Assembly: GCA_902728285.1 (NCBI GenBank)
Contig: CACVBU010000600.1
Span: forward strand, 2,048,910-2,112,909
DNA: 64,000 nt
Direction of reading: 5' to 3'
Origin: Clytia hemisphaerica
Lineage: Eukaryota > Cnidaria > Hydrozoa > Leptothecata > Clytiidae
The position numbers and the translations under genes are program-made. The notes beneath the pieces are model-generated. The model was not told the origin of the DNA. It worked only from the letters and a program-made list of their open reading frames with translations, and did not search any database. How positions within the stretch are numbered: the first letter of the stretch is position 1; each line of letters opens with the position of its first letter. Positions 38,701-53,700 of the stretch are shown one piece after another.

Positions 38701-41700
38701 GGGATGGAATAAGAGGGGGGGGGTAATTTGAAGACAGAATTTTTTTCAACTGGTATCAATTTCAACAACAAAAAAGAGATTTTAGCAAATTAACACGTAA
38801 AATAAGAACCAATACTAACAAAAAGGAAAATTTTAACAAGTTTAAGGTCTATCTACACTGTGATAAAATATTGAATTATTCGAATTTAATTAGCAGGGGG
38901 GTCTTAATAAGAGCGGGGGGGGGGGTAGATTTTTTTTCTCTTAACAATTAGTGGGGGACGTCTATTCGGGAGACAAGAGTAAATGTTACAGCCCGAGCGG
39001 CTGCGGATTTAGTGGTAACCGCCCCAAACCCCAAAATATCAAATTGCCATAAAATTTGAACCACTTGTCTAAATTGCTTGGAATTTTTTACTGTCGTTCA
39101 GTTTCAGATGTACAACAAGACAAAAGTTGTCCGCAAACTAGACAAAAGTCCGCTACCGAGAGAATTGTTGTTTTTCCAATACAATCATACAACCTATTTC
39201 AAAAATTCGGCTCGGACATAAGTTTTACAGTGACATTGTCTGCATACCAAACCGTTCGCCAACCGCCCTATTGGATAAAGCACAACCTCAGCAATCAGAT
39301 TAAAAAAGGGACTGAAATTTATGCTATTTACACCAGCATAAAAGTTTTACTTTCATGGGTTTAATTTTTTTGAAAATTATTAAATGATACTCGCTTGGGG
39401 AGGGAATCCGAAGGAAAAGACGAATTTTACTCACGTAAACTTTTGCCGTCAACTCTGCAAATGAAATCACAGATCTCTTTTCTTACTTTAGAACTCAACT
39501 CTGGTGTTGCACAATGTGGATGCGTTTCCTGTTGGTATTTCTAAACATTTCCCGTCAATTGATTCGTTACTTCTCATTGATTCTCACATACAAAATTGTT
39601 ATGGTGGTATTGAGAAACTCCAACACTTGACCACACTCAAATTGAAGGTAAATAATAACATTGTAATAGTGCTCCTCGTCGCATACATCGCGTGATTGTT
39701 CTAACTGAAATTTGTACGAGTCTCAATCCCAGGGGGGGGGGTTTCTAGGGGTTCGAAATACCGTTTTCCCGTCAAAATTTTTGCTGAATCCCGGAATTCC
39801 GAAAATTGAAAAAAATAATAACACCGTCACACCGGTTTGTACAGGCTCAAATACCGGCATAATGACAAAAAATAAGGCCAAATACCGTCACCGTCTGATT
39901 TTAAAATACCGTTTTCCCGTCTTTTTTTTCGTCAAATCCCGTAGTACCGTACTAAAAAAGGGCCAATCCCGTCACACCGTAAAAGTACAACCCCCCCCCA
40001 TCCCATAGTTCCTTTCAAAATGATTGGCAAACCGTGAAAGGAAGTTTTTATTCTCTTTATTTTGCAAGAGCAAAAAATGTAAAGGAGGATGGAATTGAAA
40101 AAATTTTGAAAGAAAATCTGTTCGGATTTGTTAGTATTTTTAGCTAGCTATCTTTATATAAAAAATTGAGTTTCTTGGGCTAAAAAGGAAGGACGGAAAG
40201 TTGTTTTCACTTTCCTGCAGGAATAAAATCTCACCATTTTTTATTCTGAAAGAGAAAAATAACAGCGCCTAAATTCTAAATTTGTCTTTCACATTCGCCT
40301 ATTTTCACATCTAAAAAAGAGAAGTGACGGGAAGCTAGCAGAGCAGTAGTTAAATTCAAAACTTGAAAAATTATTTATTCCCTATTTTCGTTCTTCAGAA
40401 ATGTTGCTGTTCCAATATGTCCCTTAGAAGTAAACAACTGAGAGTTTTAGACATCTCTGAAAACAACATCACTAATTTATTTGGTTTGTCCGAATTGCAA
40501 TTTCTTTCCTACCTTGACGCGTCAGATAATCGAATCTCGAAAATCAGTAAGTTTTATAACTTTTAACTTTTCAAATATTTTGACAAGCGGACGAAAGTTT
40601 TACATATTTATTTGGAGATGAGAGTTAAAAGTATCAAAAAGCTTTTAGTACCGAAGAAATGAAATAATGTTTTCTCAACTTAATCTTTAAAAATGTTTTG
40701 ATTGTATTTTTTATGTTGAATTCTATTACTCGTGATTATTTTTCCAATGGTATAACACTTATCAAAATTAATGCTTTCGTTAAGAATTGATTGGAAAGAA
40801 AATAGTGTACACGTTCTGGGAAATTTTAATTGTAAAGCAAATACCTAAAGTTATGTATCGAATTCTTACTGCAATAAGCTCCCTTTAACGAGCCTTTTTT
40901 TTGTTGATTTATATTTCAGATGGTATTGAAGAATGTCGAAATATGGTTTACCTAAATTTAGATAACAATCAACTCATCTCGTTGAAGGTAAAGAAAACAC
41001 ATCTTTTCACTTTGGTTTCAACCTTATGGTTATAAAAAGGGGATAAGCTGGAGTTTTTACAAGAGAGAGAAATGCTGAACTTTGCAGAACAGCATTAATA
41101 TTTTTTTTCTTATTATGGCGTTTATATTTAAAAGTTCTATCTGAAAATAAAAAATCTCCAAACCCGAGGTCCCAAGTCCCCAAAAGAATTTACACCAACC
41201 TAAAGTCCCGAATTGAAATATGTCAAAATTCTATCAAAAAAAAATATACACCAACGTAAAGTCCCAAAGTCCCGAAGTCCCGAAGTCCCGAAATATCAAA
41301 TCCTAGAAAAGAAATTACACCAATCAAAAGTCCCGAGGTCCCGAAAGTCCCGAATTGAAATATGTCAAAATTCTATCAAAAAAAATATCCAACCAACCTA
41401 AAGTCCCGAGGTACCGAAGTCCCGAATTGAAATATGTCAAAATTCTATCAAAAAAAAATTACACCAACCTAAAGTCCCGAGGTCCTGAAGTCCCGAATTG
41501 AAATATGTCAAAATTCTATCAAAAAAATTTACACCAACCTAAAGTCCCGAGGTAAAAAAATTACACCAACCAAAAGTCCCGTAGTCCCGAAGTCCCGAAA
41601 TATCAAATTCTTAATAAAAAATTACACCAACCAAAAGTCCCGAAGTCCCGAATTGAAATATATCAAATTTCTGAGAGAGAAAGTTTTTTACCCCTACTCT

Positions 41701-44700
41701 TTTCATACTATTTCCGCCACCTCCCTTTACATCTATCTCACCCTGTCTTCATGTATATCTCTGCCCCCTCTTTAAGCGTCATCTGATCTTTATCTTCGTG
41801 TTTCATCAATCATTTATTCAAGCCCCTCTTTTTGCTTGAGTTTCATCCCATCCGTTTTCCTCTTTGTGTGAATATTCCACCCTTGCCAATTTCAACAATC
41901 CCACCTCTGTCTCACCATGTCTAATCTATCATTCTCTATCTCCGGCCCTTTTTCAACTTGAGTTCCTCCCCAACCGTTTTTCCTTCCTTGTGTGGAAATT
42001 ATATCCATGTCCATTTCATTAATCTCGCCCCTGTCTCACTGTGTTCAATCTATTATTCATTGTTTCCGCCCCTCTTTCACACCCACCCCTTTTGATAGAT
42101 TTCCACTTCTATTCTTTATGTGAAATTCACTAAACTCCCCCCTCTTTCCACTCGAGTTTCCCCCCAACCGCTCTCTTTGTGTGGAAAATACACCCTTACC
42201 TATCTCATCAATATCACCCCTGCCCCATCAAATTTAATAAATCTGTCATTTCCTCCGGCCTTCTTTCTACTTGAGTTTCCATATATTTCCATCAGGACTT
42301 CGGGACAACTTTTTTTCAGACTGAACTTGGTAAATTTCCATTCGGGACTTCGGGACCTTAGGTTGGTGTAAAATATTTTTTCTGATATAATTTTTATATG
42401 TTATAATGCGGGACTTTTGTTTGGTGTAATTTTTTATTCATAAATTTGATATATCGGGACTTCGGGACCTCGGAACTTTAGGTGGGTGTAATTTTTTTTT
42501 TACAGAAATTTGATACATTTTAATTTGGGACTTCGGGACCTCGGCGGGACTTTAGGTAAGTGTAAAAAAAATTTTCTGATAGAAATTTGATATGTTTCAA
42601 TTCGGGACCTTGGGTTGGTGAATTTTTTTCAGATAAAATATTGAGATTAAATATCTCAACTTATTCTGTGATTGTGTTCTGTGAAATACACATAAAAAAT
42701 CATGGCCGACGTTGTAAAACTCAGCTCATCCGTATAAAAGAGGCCGAAATTACTTAATCTGTTTTATGGGGGATTCGTCAGGATTTCATTTTCTGCTGTT
42801 TTATCTCGTTTATCTAACTTCACTAAGAATTTATTGTTCTTCTTACCTCCCTTATTTGTGCTACTATACCCTCACTTGTGCCTTTCCTTATATAGGCAAA
42901 TGCACGGGTTGCAAAATGATATCAATGCCATCAAAATATGTGATTTCTCGAAAAAGTTCACGTGATTTTATTCCCATGTTACTTGCTTTACAACTTACAG
43001 CTGATAACTTTATTAGTGTCAATAAATTCGAATCAATCAGAAATAAATGTCATGTAACAAACACATTAAAATTTCGAGTAAAAGCGTGATTTGTCTTCAG
43101 ACTTTAATTTTGCAGCCTGTGTATTATACACCTATCAGTCTGTTCCTCTAAAGAATCCTGCATTGGGGCGGTATGAGTCACTTTCGGTCGGGGTTGTGGA
43201 TGGCGACATTTGTCGTTCTTTTTGAGATTTGTCGTTCTTGTTGTCTATTTTTAATAAATGCAGAATTCTTTATATAAACCCCGTATATCAATTCTTAAAG
43301 CCGTCCGGCTTTTTAGGTGACTGCGGTAATGAAATTTTTTCTCGGCACACGGCATTTTTAAGCTGCCTCCAAAAAAAACCGAGCTACAATCATGGTCAGA
43401 GTTTGTTGGCATTTCTGGGTATTTTAGCATTTTGCTAAATTAAGAATTTGGGCGAGAATAACATTTTCAGGCTTGCTACTTTATCTAATTGAATATTTCG
43501 ATTTGGGTGGGGTATACTTTCTTCCAGGCTATATTCTTAGCCTAGTGGGACCATTCACACACATGCTTTTGGATCCTAAAGATCCTACGCTACTAAATCT
43601 TAATTCTAATGTGTAAAAGTTGAAACTCTAATTTCTAGCCCTAAGTTAAAGAACTTAAAAATCTACTTGCGGTTTTTAGAATTTTGGAGCGGAATGGGCT
43701 GTTCCATTAAAAATCCGGGTGGAGAAACCTTTTCACATCAAAAAGATTATTTAATATGTGTGAATACCCCTGGAAGATGGCAAAATTTTCATAAAATGGA
43801 AAACCCTACCTTTTTAGTGAGGGTGGACGAACTAAATCAGTCTGAAACACCCTGGAAATTTCTTCCAAAAAAGTTCTTCCACCGTGGCAAAAAACTATAT
43901 ATTCTAGAGATATTTCCATGGGTTTCCTGTGGTGGAGTGCAAACTATTTCTAGCTTAAATAAGTTGATGTTAATTTATTACCTCCATATGTTAGGGCAAC
44001 TTACTTTTTCCACAAAAGCGATCCTACACTTGTGTCAGCGCTAAAGGCTGATAGGTAAAGCATTCCTTCTTTTGGCTGGTTGGCTGTCTATAACAATTTT
44101 ACTTTTATACATTCATAGGGTCTTGGACACCTTTCAAAACTGTCATGGTTATCATTACGTCATAATGACGTCACATCTTTACCAGAGATATCTCTTTGTA
44201 GGCGATTGGTAAAACTGGATGTAACGGAAAACAACTTGATTGAGGTATGAGCATAGATTTAAAGCCCGAAGAGCTAGATGTCGTACTTTTGCTGAATAGT
44301 GTACCGAGGTTAGGTAGGAAATCTTACCTAAGTCACGTGACATTACAATAGAATTTCAGCGCTTGACCATCCAGAAGCTTCGCGGGTTTTCGAAAACAAT
44401 AGCAACAAATTCTTTTTCCGATATTCACTTTATTTTTGCCTGCAATGGCTTAAAGCATGACATCTAGCCCTTCGGGCTTTATAAATCTATGGGTATGAGA
44501 TGACTGATGAAAAAAGTAATCCGTTTAGTTTGATAGTTTTTTGTTGGTTATAATGGAAGTTTTTGCGAAGTTTGTTAGATTTTAACATTGTGCATTGCGA
44601 CGTAGAAAGACCCTGTTTTTAGGCAACGATGGATTTTTTTTTTTTCGTTTCCTAGGTGTTTTAGGGAAGATTTTTATGGAACCTAAATTAGCACCTCTCC

Positions 44701-47700
44701 TACGTATTATTCTAATGGTCGCGTTCGCAATGTTAATGAAAACTTCTTTTTAAAGAATATGTCATACAATCGAGTGGGTTTAAGAGAAATGAGAAGGAAG
44801 TACATCATGAGGGGGGGGGGGGGGGGGGGGGTCTCATGATTAAAACAACTCTGTGTGCGTACATTATATCATTCAAAGGCAATAGCAAGGCCTTTAAATA
44901 TTTTTTTCTTTTAGAGTACCTTATCGGCCCTTTTTAAGCTGGCCCTTATTGGCGTAAAAGAGAATCTGGTGCTAAAAAGGGCTGAAAAGGAGTGGGCTCT
45001 TCCAGAAAATATTTGTGCATGGGGGATGGAGGATATATTGGATATTTTGTCTGGGGTTAGTGAAAAATCTTCAAAATTTGCCTTGTTTTGGGGGCAAATT
45101 TGCTCTTTTGAGGGGTATTGTCCACACCAGGGGTCATAATTCACTATGTCCGGGGAGTAAATTTCCAATAAAACTTTATATCCTCCACCCCCCCCCCATA
45201 TTCAATTTTTTTTCTGGAAAAGCCCAATGTATTATTTTTTTTCAAACCTTTGACAGGTACCACAGTTTGAAGATAATGCGTTGCTGACATCATTATCTTT
45301 GGATAGTAACACTATACAACATTTGGATGGAATGGCTGATTGTTGGTTACCGTTACTTATTATCATATCCGCTTCTAACAACAGGTTTGAAATTCTTAAT
45401 CAAGCAAAATTTATTTCGTAGTAAACTTTTGAAATTTTGTTGAAATAATAGTTGGATTGAATGTGTAATCATGACTGCCAACAGTCACTTATATCAAGTG
45501 TGAATGTTATTATCAAAGCAAGGAATTTTGAAGACCTGAGAGAACTCAGAAAGGTGATAATCAAGGAGATCTCATGGTTTTCTTCGGTCAATGAAATTTT
45601 TCTTGTTGATATCAAATGAATATACTGGTTTTTTTACACGTTTTTAATGGCTTTGCCATTCCAGGGGTAATTGGTAATTTACAGGTAGAAAATTTCTCTA
45701 AAAATGGCATTTTTGGTTTCAATAGACAATATCGGCTTTCCGAATTCTCCCCGAATGATTACTCATGATGCATTGCGCAAAAAAATTCACGGACGATATT
45801 GACGTTTCGTGAATTTTTTGCGCAATGCATCATGGGTAATCATTCGGGGAGAATTCGGAAAGCCGATATCGTCTATTGCCAAATTCCATGATATTGGTAT
45901 TCTTATAGCTTATTCTTATTTTTTTGGCCAATTTCATCATGGATATTCTTATAAAACAAAGCTTTTTACCAATAGCCCTTTTTTACAAATTACGTCAAGA
46001 GCAACGCCCGAAGGAGTTCATAAGAAGTTTACTCTATTCATAAAAGACTTGAAGACTTAATCACCTCGGTAATGGTTTCAAAACGTGCATTTTTTACGAG
46101 AAATCATATATTTTTATTAAAAATGTTTTCTGAAACGATTTTCTTTTCTAGACTTGAAGACGTCTCACCTCTTTTCAACCTTCCACATTTGCTTCAATTG
46201 AACGTCAAAGGGAACTTGATTAGCAATTTGAACAACATCAGCACGAGGGAGAATGTCCCTTTCTTGCAACAAATATGTCTGGTGGATAATCCAGTGTTGG
46301 AGATCAACAAGGAGCATTTAACGTAAGCCATATAGGTTTTCTTTTTTAATTATTTTGACGTTGAAATGTACCTTTCTTGTAGACATGGTTAGGTGATTTA
46401 TAGCGGTTTGTGTGCATTTTTTAGTAGCACGGATGGACTATGGACTCAAGTTTTTTATTCTGTACCTTACTGGGTTCTACGAAAACATTATTTTCTAGAT
46501 AGTAAACTTAAACGGATTGGTGTTTTAAAGCTGCAAACTTCCTTGATTGACTTTTCATTAGTTCGGCTACGACGGTTATTTTCACTTAAACTCTGTTATA
46601 ACATGAAATCTTTCCAGGGATTTAAGACATGTTTTTGTTCTCAAATCTATTATTTGGAATTAATTATGTTTGTAGGAAATGTTTGAATATTGTTGATAAC
46701 TTGTCTATGGATATCGAAGAAACACTGGAAAGACTACAGGTAAACATTTTTGAACGAGCACTCTCAGACAAAGCACTTTTTTATCTTTTTTCACTAGAGA
46801 CAAACCCATGTCAAAGACAAAAAAAAAATATGTTAGGATCAGCGAAGTGGAAGACGATTTCTCCTACCATAGCAGCTACCAGACTAGACGTACAATCTTC
46901 TAACCCATCGAAACCATATCGTCAAAAGATCATGAGAAGATAAAATCGATATTTTACTAAGCGGATTAGTATAGTTTTAGTATTCATGATATACACCATT
47001 GCAATGTCTTCTGACATTACATCACGGACCCAACAGCTGATTGGTTGTAAGTGACGTAAAGTCAGTCAATACGTCAATTTCAACCAATTAGCTGTTGGGT
47101 CAGTGGAAGACATTGCAATGGTGCATATCATGAATAGGTCTTTTAGGATGAGGTTTTTCACGGTCTCGACGTTCGATCGGTCAGGTTTTTTTTCTATTCG
47201 AGCAAAAGGGGGGTCAAACCTCCCGGTTAAACGCTCCCTAGTTTCTTAATGCAATAACTCCTCTTCTGATCTTTAAGAATTATTCTCATTGTTAGACTTC
47301 ATATTTTTCGTAATTTTTCAGACTGGCGCTTCTGAAAGTTTCCAAAAGCTTTGTTTTGAACAAGCGATGACTTTGTTAAGCATTTGCAATCAACTAGAGA
47401 AGAGAAATGATGAAAATCAGACATTCAAATCAAAAGTATTTAACAACTTTATTTAAATAACTGGAGTTTGTTTCGAAAAATTCTATATTCTCGTTGATGA
47501 CAGTAAACAACATGCTCGGAATATAAGCTACACTTTTGTTAGGTTATCTCAAAAAAGTCTTATTTTGATGCAGTGTAAAAGAAAGATATTATTTAAACCT
47601 TTGTCCGCGTTTAGCAGCAGCAAATACATAAGTGAATGAGCCATAAACCTTGATTCAATTTCAGATTCCCTTATTAGACAAGTTAGACGAAAAATGTGAA

Positions 47701-50700
47701 AGATTTTACCAGATTCATAAAAAACTGACTCAGCTGGAATGGAAAACAGTTCAAGGAGAACCTACACCTTCCAAAATCAAAGACATTAACCATCATTCAT
47801 TTAGGTGAGCCTTTTTTACGTGTCATTTACTCTTAGGTTCCAAATAAACGCCCCCTCCCCGCTTGTTAATTTTTCGACAATTTTCCATCCCCTTTTTTCG
47901 AACCCCCCCCCCTTCCGTTAATTTGGAACCTAAGAGTACGAGCCCCGCTGCAACTCCGTTTTATTATGCACTTTCGGATTAGAGAAGGTCGACTGTAATC
48001 TAAATTTCTAGATAAACCATCTGTTCCGCAATTATAAGGGTCAAAACTTTTATTCTGGTATGGTACGGCATAGTAGATACATCTCAGATCCGTATGAACA
48101 GACCCAAATTATAGTAAAACATTAACACTTATACTTCAAAATATTGGCCAGAATTAACCTTTCTTAGACCTCTTTTTCCTATGTTTTTGTTGTCGTATCT
48201 AAAAAATTTTTTATTTTTTCATTCCTTAGAGCTTACACGGAAAATGATTCCAACAAAGCTATACAGATTCAGGTAAAAATCAGTTTGATATTGTCTTTAA
48301 AGTAATTACAAGGCCTGACAAGAGACTGACTGGACTTTGGTTTTCATGTCGCTGAGTACACATAGTGAGTACACATAGTGTACCCACGCCAGCCGGGTCA
48401 TACCAAAGATTCTCAAAATGGTACTTGATGCCTCTCTACTTGATGCTCGGCAATCGAGGGAAGAATCAAGGGTAAGTGGAACAATCCAGGGAGAAAGAGT
48501 GGCGTCCTCCCCTACCTTCGGTTAGATAGATATCGAAAGAGGAGCCTTCGGGTCGCCTCCGACTGCGGTCGCAGACTTACTACACATAGTAGTGAAAATT
48601 GCCCCTAAGATTGATATGGATTTCTTTTCAAATAGGCAATAACATTCTGAAGACTACTAATAAAACACCATAGACTTTTCAGTCAATTTTCATAACCTCT
48701 ATAATTTTAAAATCTTTTTTGCACGACTCTCATTCCCAGGCTGTTTATCGTGGATACCGCGTCCGTATAGCTTACCTATCGTTCAAGAAATATATGACGT
48801 CATCAAGCGTAATGCATGATGGGATGGATGATGTTACTAGTGAATTTGATTATGAAGAAGAAATCAATTTAGAAGACTTCGAGATGAACGAAAATGACGA
48901 TTTATTAGAAGACTGGCAAACACCATCAACACCACTGAACTTAAACAAGTATACTTTCTTAAACAAAAATTACTTGTTTGACTGTGGTCTAGCAGGTTGG
49001 TCATTCGGCTGTTGGTGCTTTTGTAGTTTCAACTCTAAGCTGGATCTTCCCAAATACTTGATAACTGTTTGATGCCTGGCACTTGATGAGAGTGATCTTG
49101 ATCGGAGGCTAAGTGGAGAAATCTAGAAATCTAGAGTTGAAGAGTGCCCTCCTACCTTCGGAAAGATAGTTATCAAAAGGAGAAACTTTGTGGCCCCCGA
49201 TTGCGGTCTCAAGTCGTTCAACAGTCGAACAATCGAACAGTTGAAGACATTAATACAGCTATATTCTAAAAAACCCATAACCGAATCCACCTTAGCTTAG
49301 TCTACCCTTTTAAAACCTACATTATCAAATAGAAAGAAATGGAAAACATATACAATGAGATAGACAACATAGTGTATGTAAGATACTGTAATATTTGTCT
49401 TTAAGAAACGTTCCTTTACCTGGCTTAAACGGAAGACTCGGTTCTTCGAAACCTGCAGCAGATCAGTCTGAAGTATGTTTTTTTTTAATAATCTTAAAGG
49501 GACATAACAGTACTGACAAAATTTGTAAACAAACCGTATGCAGCGGGATACAAAATCAAAACAAACGTCACATGTCGAAATAAAAAGTCAAAACAAATAT
49601 GGCTGATTTTGATTGTTTCAATTGTTTTACAAGTTTGTTTTGGACACGTGATTTTAATTGTTCTCTTTAATGACACGTGGTTCGTGCAATGTTTACAATT
49701 TACTACTGTTATGTCCCTTTAAACTGAGACGTAATGGGCTTTTCCTAAATTATTTTGGGTGCAACGACTGCCTCGTTTTAAAACAATTACCAAGGTGCAT
49801 TAAATCCCTTGAGTCTGCAACTTCTTATGAACTCCTATGGGAATCAATTACCAAAGCAATATTTTGAAAACGAGGTAAACTTTGCTCGCGAAGTAATTTA
49901 TGAAAACGTCTATCGATATTACACAGCGTTTAAAGGTTCTTCAGTGGTCTTCAGTCTCAGATGGATCTCCGCCTCAGTGAAGTATATGAAAAGGCTTCTC
50001 CGTCCCAACATTTTTCATAATTAACCAAAGTTTCAAGAATATGTTCTGTGCAAAATCTTTTTCCCCGTCTCAGACGAAAGACCTTGCTTTGGCCAGCTTT
50101 AACCACTAGCGTGTTTATGTATTTGCGCTTTTGAGGACTGAAGCGATTTGGAATAGCCCGCAGTTCTGCCCTGCAAAATCAAGGACGGTAAAAGTGCTGA
50201 TTTGCCGTCGTCCTCGGTTGGTCAGGATCTAGAAAAATTAAAACCTTACCGTCTCCGTCGCAGAAAAACACACATACATAAACTCGGTACTGATTACAGG
50301 AAGATAAATTACTGTCATTGGAAGAAAAACTCACTAATCGTTTTATCGACATAATCTTCTGAGAAAAATAATCGGCATTTTTTTCTCGTGATTCCAGTTT
50401 AAAGAAGCCTGGAAACGAACAACCACCTCGGTAACCAATGAGATTTCAGCAATTGGACAATCCGATGGTCACGTGATTGATGGGCGATTGTCTTCTGCTT
50501 TGGATTCTACACGTTCTAAATATTCAAGAAAAGTTGACGAGGAGCTGGCTAGTGAATGGTATGTGAACTAGTATACTCATTTTAATTACGCATGCAACGA
50601 TGTTCCCTTGAAAAATGAAAAAAAAATTCAAAAAAATTTTCTTCAGACCCTTAAAAAAAGTCCTGCATTTCCCTCCTTGGAAAAAAATGAAACATGAATA

Positions 50701-53700
50701 ATAGACAAAGTTTCGGAGAAACTAGAGAGGCTAGACTTTAAAATGTTGATTTGCCGTCACCCGACCGACCCTACCTCGAAACCTGCCGACCCAAAAAAAT
50801 TTACTGCCATTTTAAAGAAGAAATCTTTTTTTATAAAAAAGCCTCAAACAATGAAAATCAAAACTCTTATCTTGTCCATCTCAAGCATAAGAATCGTGAA
50901 TTTCATGTTAGCGCTATTTCCATTTAAAATTACCAAAATGTAAACAGACTTTTGATTTTCATTTTCAGATAGAGCGTTTAGTTTTTCTCTAATTAAAAAC
51001 TACCAGTTTGACGAAAACTTGTTAAGGTGAAATCCGTGTTATAACCAAAATGTTAACAGTTCAGGAAACGGAAATTTCCCAACATTGCAGAATATTCTAC
51101 TGTCTAATTTGCAGGGGTTTTCAGAACGATATGACAACAGAGCTAATGAAGAAACGTGCTCGTAAAATGGGCTCCAATAACAAAAAGAAACGACTCGGTA
51201 TGGTTTCACTTTGATCTAATGTGTTTTTTTTATGTATTAAGTTTTTTATGAATATTGTATTTTGAAATATTTTTTTGGAAAGAGTCTTGATAGCTTTTTC
51301 TATAATTTACTTAACCCCATTCATACTAGGCTTTTAGGGGCGGTTCAAAACTAGGGGGGCTGTTTTTCTGTACCACCCGTTAACTTTTGATTTGGTGGGT
51401 CTTTTTAGATGAGATTTGGCATAAAGGTAACTTTTGACAAAAAACATTTTTGATGACGTCACTCGTCATGCTCAAAGTGAGCAAAAACCGAAAATTTCCT
51501 TTGTTCTTATAAATAGCTGTTGTATTCTAACAAAGGCTTTAGAAGAAGTCAAAAATGCTTATTTTTTTCCTAAATATTCAATAAATTACAATTTAAACGA
51601 TATATTTGACATAAAAAATAAATGTTTATTGGAAATATGTCAGAAATGTCATTATACTCAAGGTGTGAAAATTTTTAAGTGTCAATGTTTTTTTTATTTT
51701 GAAGCAAAATAAAAGTTGGGAATTTAACAGAAAATTTCAAGCCAAAAGCTCTATTATTTCAGGAGCTATTAACATTAGTTTCACCCTCGAACAGAAACAG
51801 CCCCCCCCCCGTAGTACGAATAGGGTTATGTACAGTAAGTGTAATCAAATTTCATCCAACAGTAAGCTCAAGTCTAGTCCAAAAGAAAAACAAAATATTA
51901 TTTTTAATATAATAATAAGAAAAAGTGGGCGCTACTGCTGATAGAAAGTGACGATGATTCGCGATACTAGTTTCTCTTTGCTAAAAGAAACAGGAAAATT
52001 TTAGTGAGGCACTTACTAAATAACAAATCTATCTTTAAATCGATGTCAATATGGTAAGAGGCTAGGCTATGAAGTGGCAAAATTTCTTCTATTTCCTACA
52101 TTTCGAAAATATGCGAAAAACATCAGTAAAGTGGGTAGACTAGAGTCTACTTCTAACTAAACTTTGCCTTCTAATAATCTTTGATGACGCTGAGTCCAGT
52201 GAAGTAGACTAGGAGCATTTGACGAGGTTGCCATTGTGAAAAAAAATGTTTAAAATCCAAATAACAAAAAAGCTACATGAAGTTGAAAAACATAATTAAG
52301 AATGAGAAACAAACATCAATAACAGATTTTGAATCCCTTATTTCCAAATAAAAAAAAATGCTTTATTCTTTTTTTACCTAGAAAAAACAACGAAAATCTG
52401 GCGAAGCAAAAGCATATTACCATGTACTACCGGGCCACTTAATCGCGCCATCCAGTCTATAAAAAAGCTTTAAGTGGACCCTGGGCTATGAAGTGGGATA
52501 TGTCTTTAATTGGTGATAAAACCAAGACCAAAAGACTGTTCCCTTATATTATTGTACAATATGACGCCCATTTTTCAGATCCACGTAAACGATATGAACT
52601 GTTCAAGAAGATGGACCGTACGCTGAACCACACCGTCATTTCACCACGCCCTAAACAGCCGTATAGAAAATCCTACTTTGAGAGTAAGATTATAATCCCT
52701 CTCTATTCTTGATATTACCACCGGGAGGGAGCGTACTAGGGGTGCCGGATGAGGGGTATGTGCGGACGGGACCCCCGAAAGTCGACCCTTATAAATACTG
52801 TTGTGAAAAATTTTCTTCGATTTTTGAAAAAATGTCTTACCCTTAGAGAGACTTTTACAACTTTTTCTCTCGAAATCAAAGAAATTTCCTAAAAATCGTG
52901 AATTTTCAGACCCTTAGAGAGACTTTGGAAGGTGAAAAATCGACCCTCGATGTCCGCACATACCCAGCACCAAACTTTGCCTAAGTACCCCCCCCCCCCC
53001 CCCCCCCCCGGATAATACCTTGGGTAGAAAAATTTTGGACAACATTGGCCAAATCTATTAGGGACTGACTTTTCATTACCTGTCACCCTTCACCCGACAA
53101 AACTTTTCTCTGATTTGTCAATAATCTCAGAAAAAAGCAATTTTATTTTCGAAAAATTATGTGAAACTAAAGCACGCACCTATATCTATTGGAAGTTTAC
53201 CATACACGTTTTTTTCAAGAACATCCGGATGTTCTTAACCTTTTTGAGTTTTCAGCCTAAAGATTTTCTTAACATGTTTTTATATATTCACCATATGAGT
53301 ATTTTTGGCTATTTTTATGAAAAATTGGGTGTTATTGAGTCTTAATAATTTGGCTATCAAAGCCTTATGTTCTTATAAAGCTTGTCTTTACAAGTGTATG
53401 GTGTATGATGTAAAGTGTATGCATTTCAGGTAATGCAACACCAAGACAATTGGACAGCGATGCTAAAGACTTTGTTTACAGGTAACTTTTGCACTATACT
53501 TTAAGTTTTCGCATTTTGGCAAATTTATGACTTTTTCGTTAAAATAAAACTCGCGAAATTACATGAGACTGTTGACTCGTGAAATTAAATCCACGCAAAA
53601 TTTTTAAGATTGGACTTTAGAAACAGTCTGTGTATTTGACAAAGATATTGGTGTTTTCGGATTTCAGGGCCATTTTCACCGACTTTTTGCAGATTTTCGA

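Noticed and set aside
39056..39364. 102-codon open frame before LRRIQ1 exon 13
   Set aside because: No donor, no recognisable family, and exons 12 and 13 already join in phase. It could be tested by transcript data.
42766..43089. 107-codon frame
   Set aside because: Hydrophobic AT-rich composition, no splice or family support, intronic.
44811..44831. Run of about 21 G
   Set aside because: Probably a homopolymer tract or assembly feature, with no structure around it to report separately.
52987..53009. Run of about 23 C
   Set aside because: Same reason. It is close to LRRIQ1 exon 27 but outside it.
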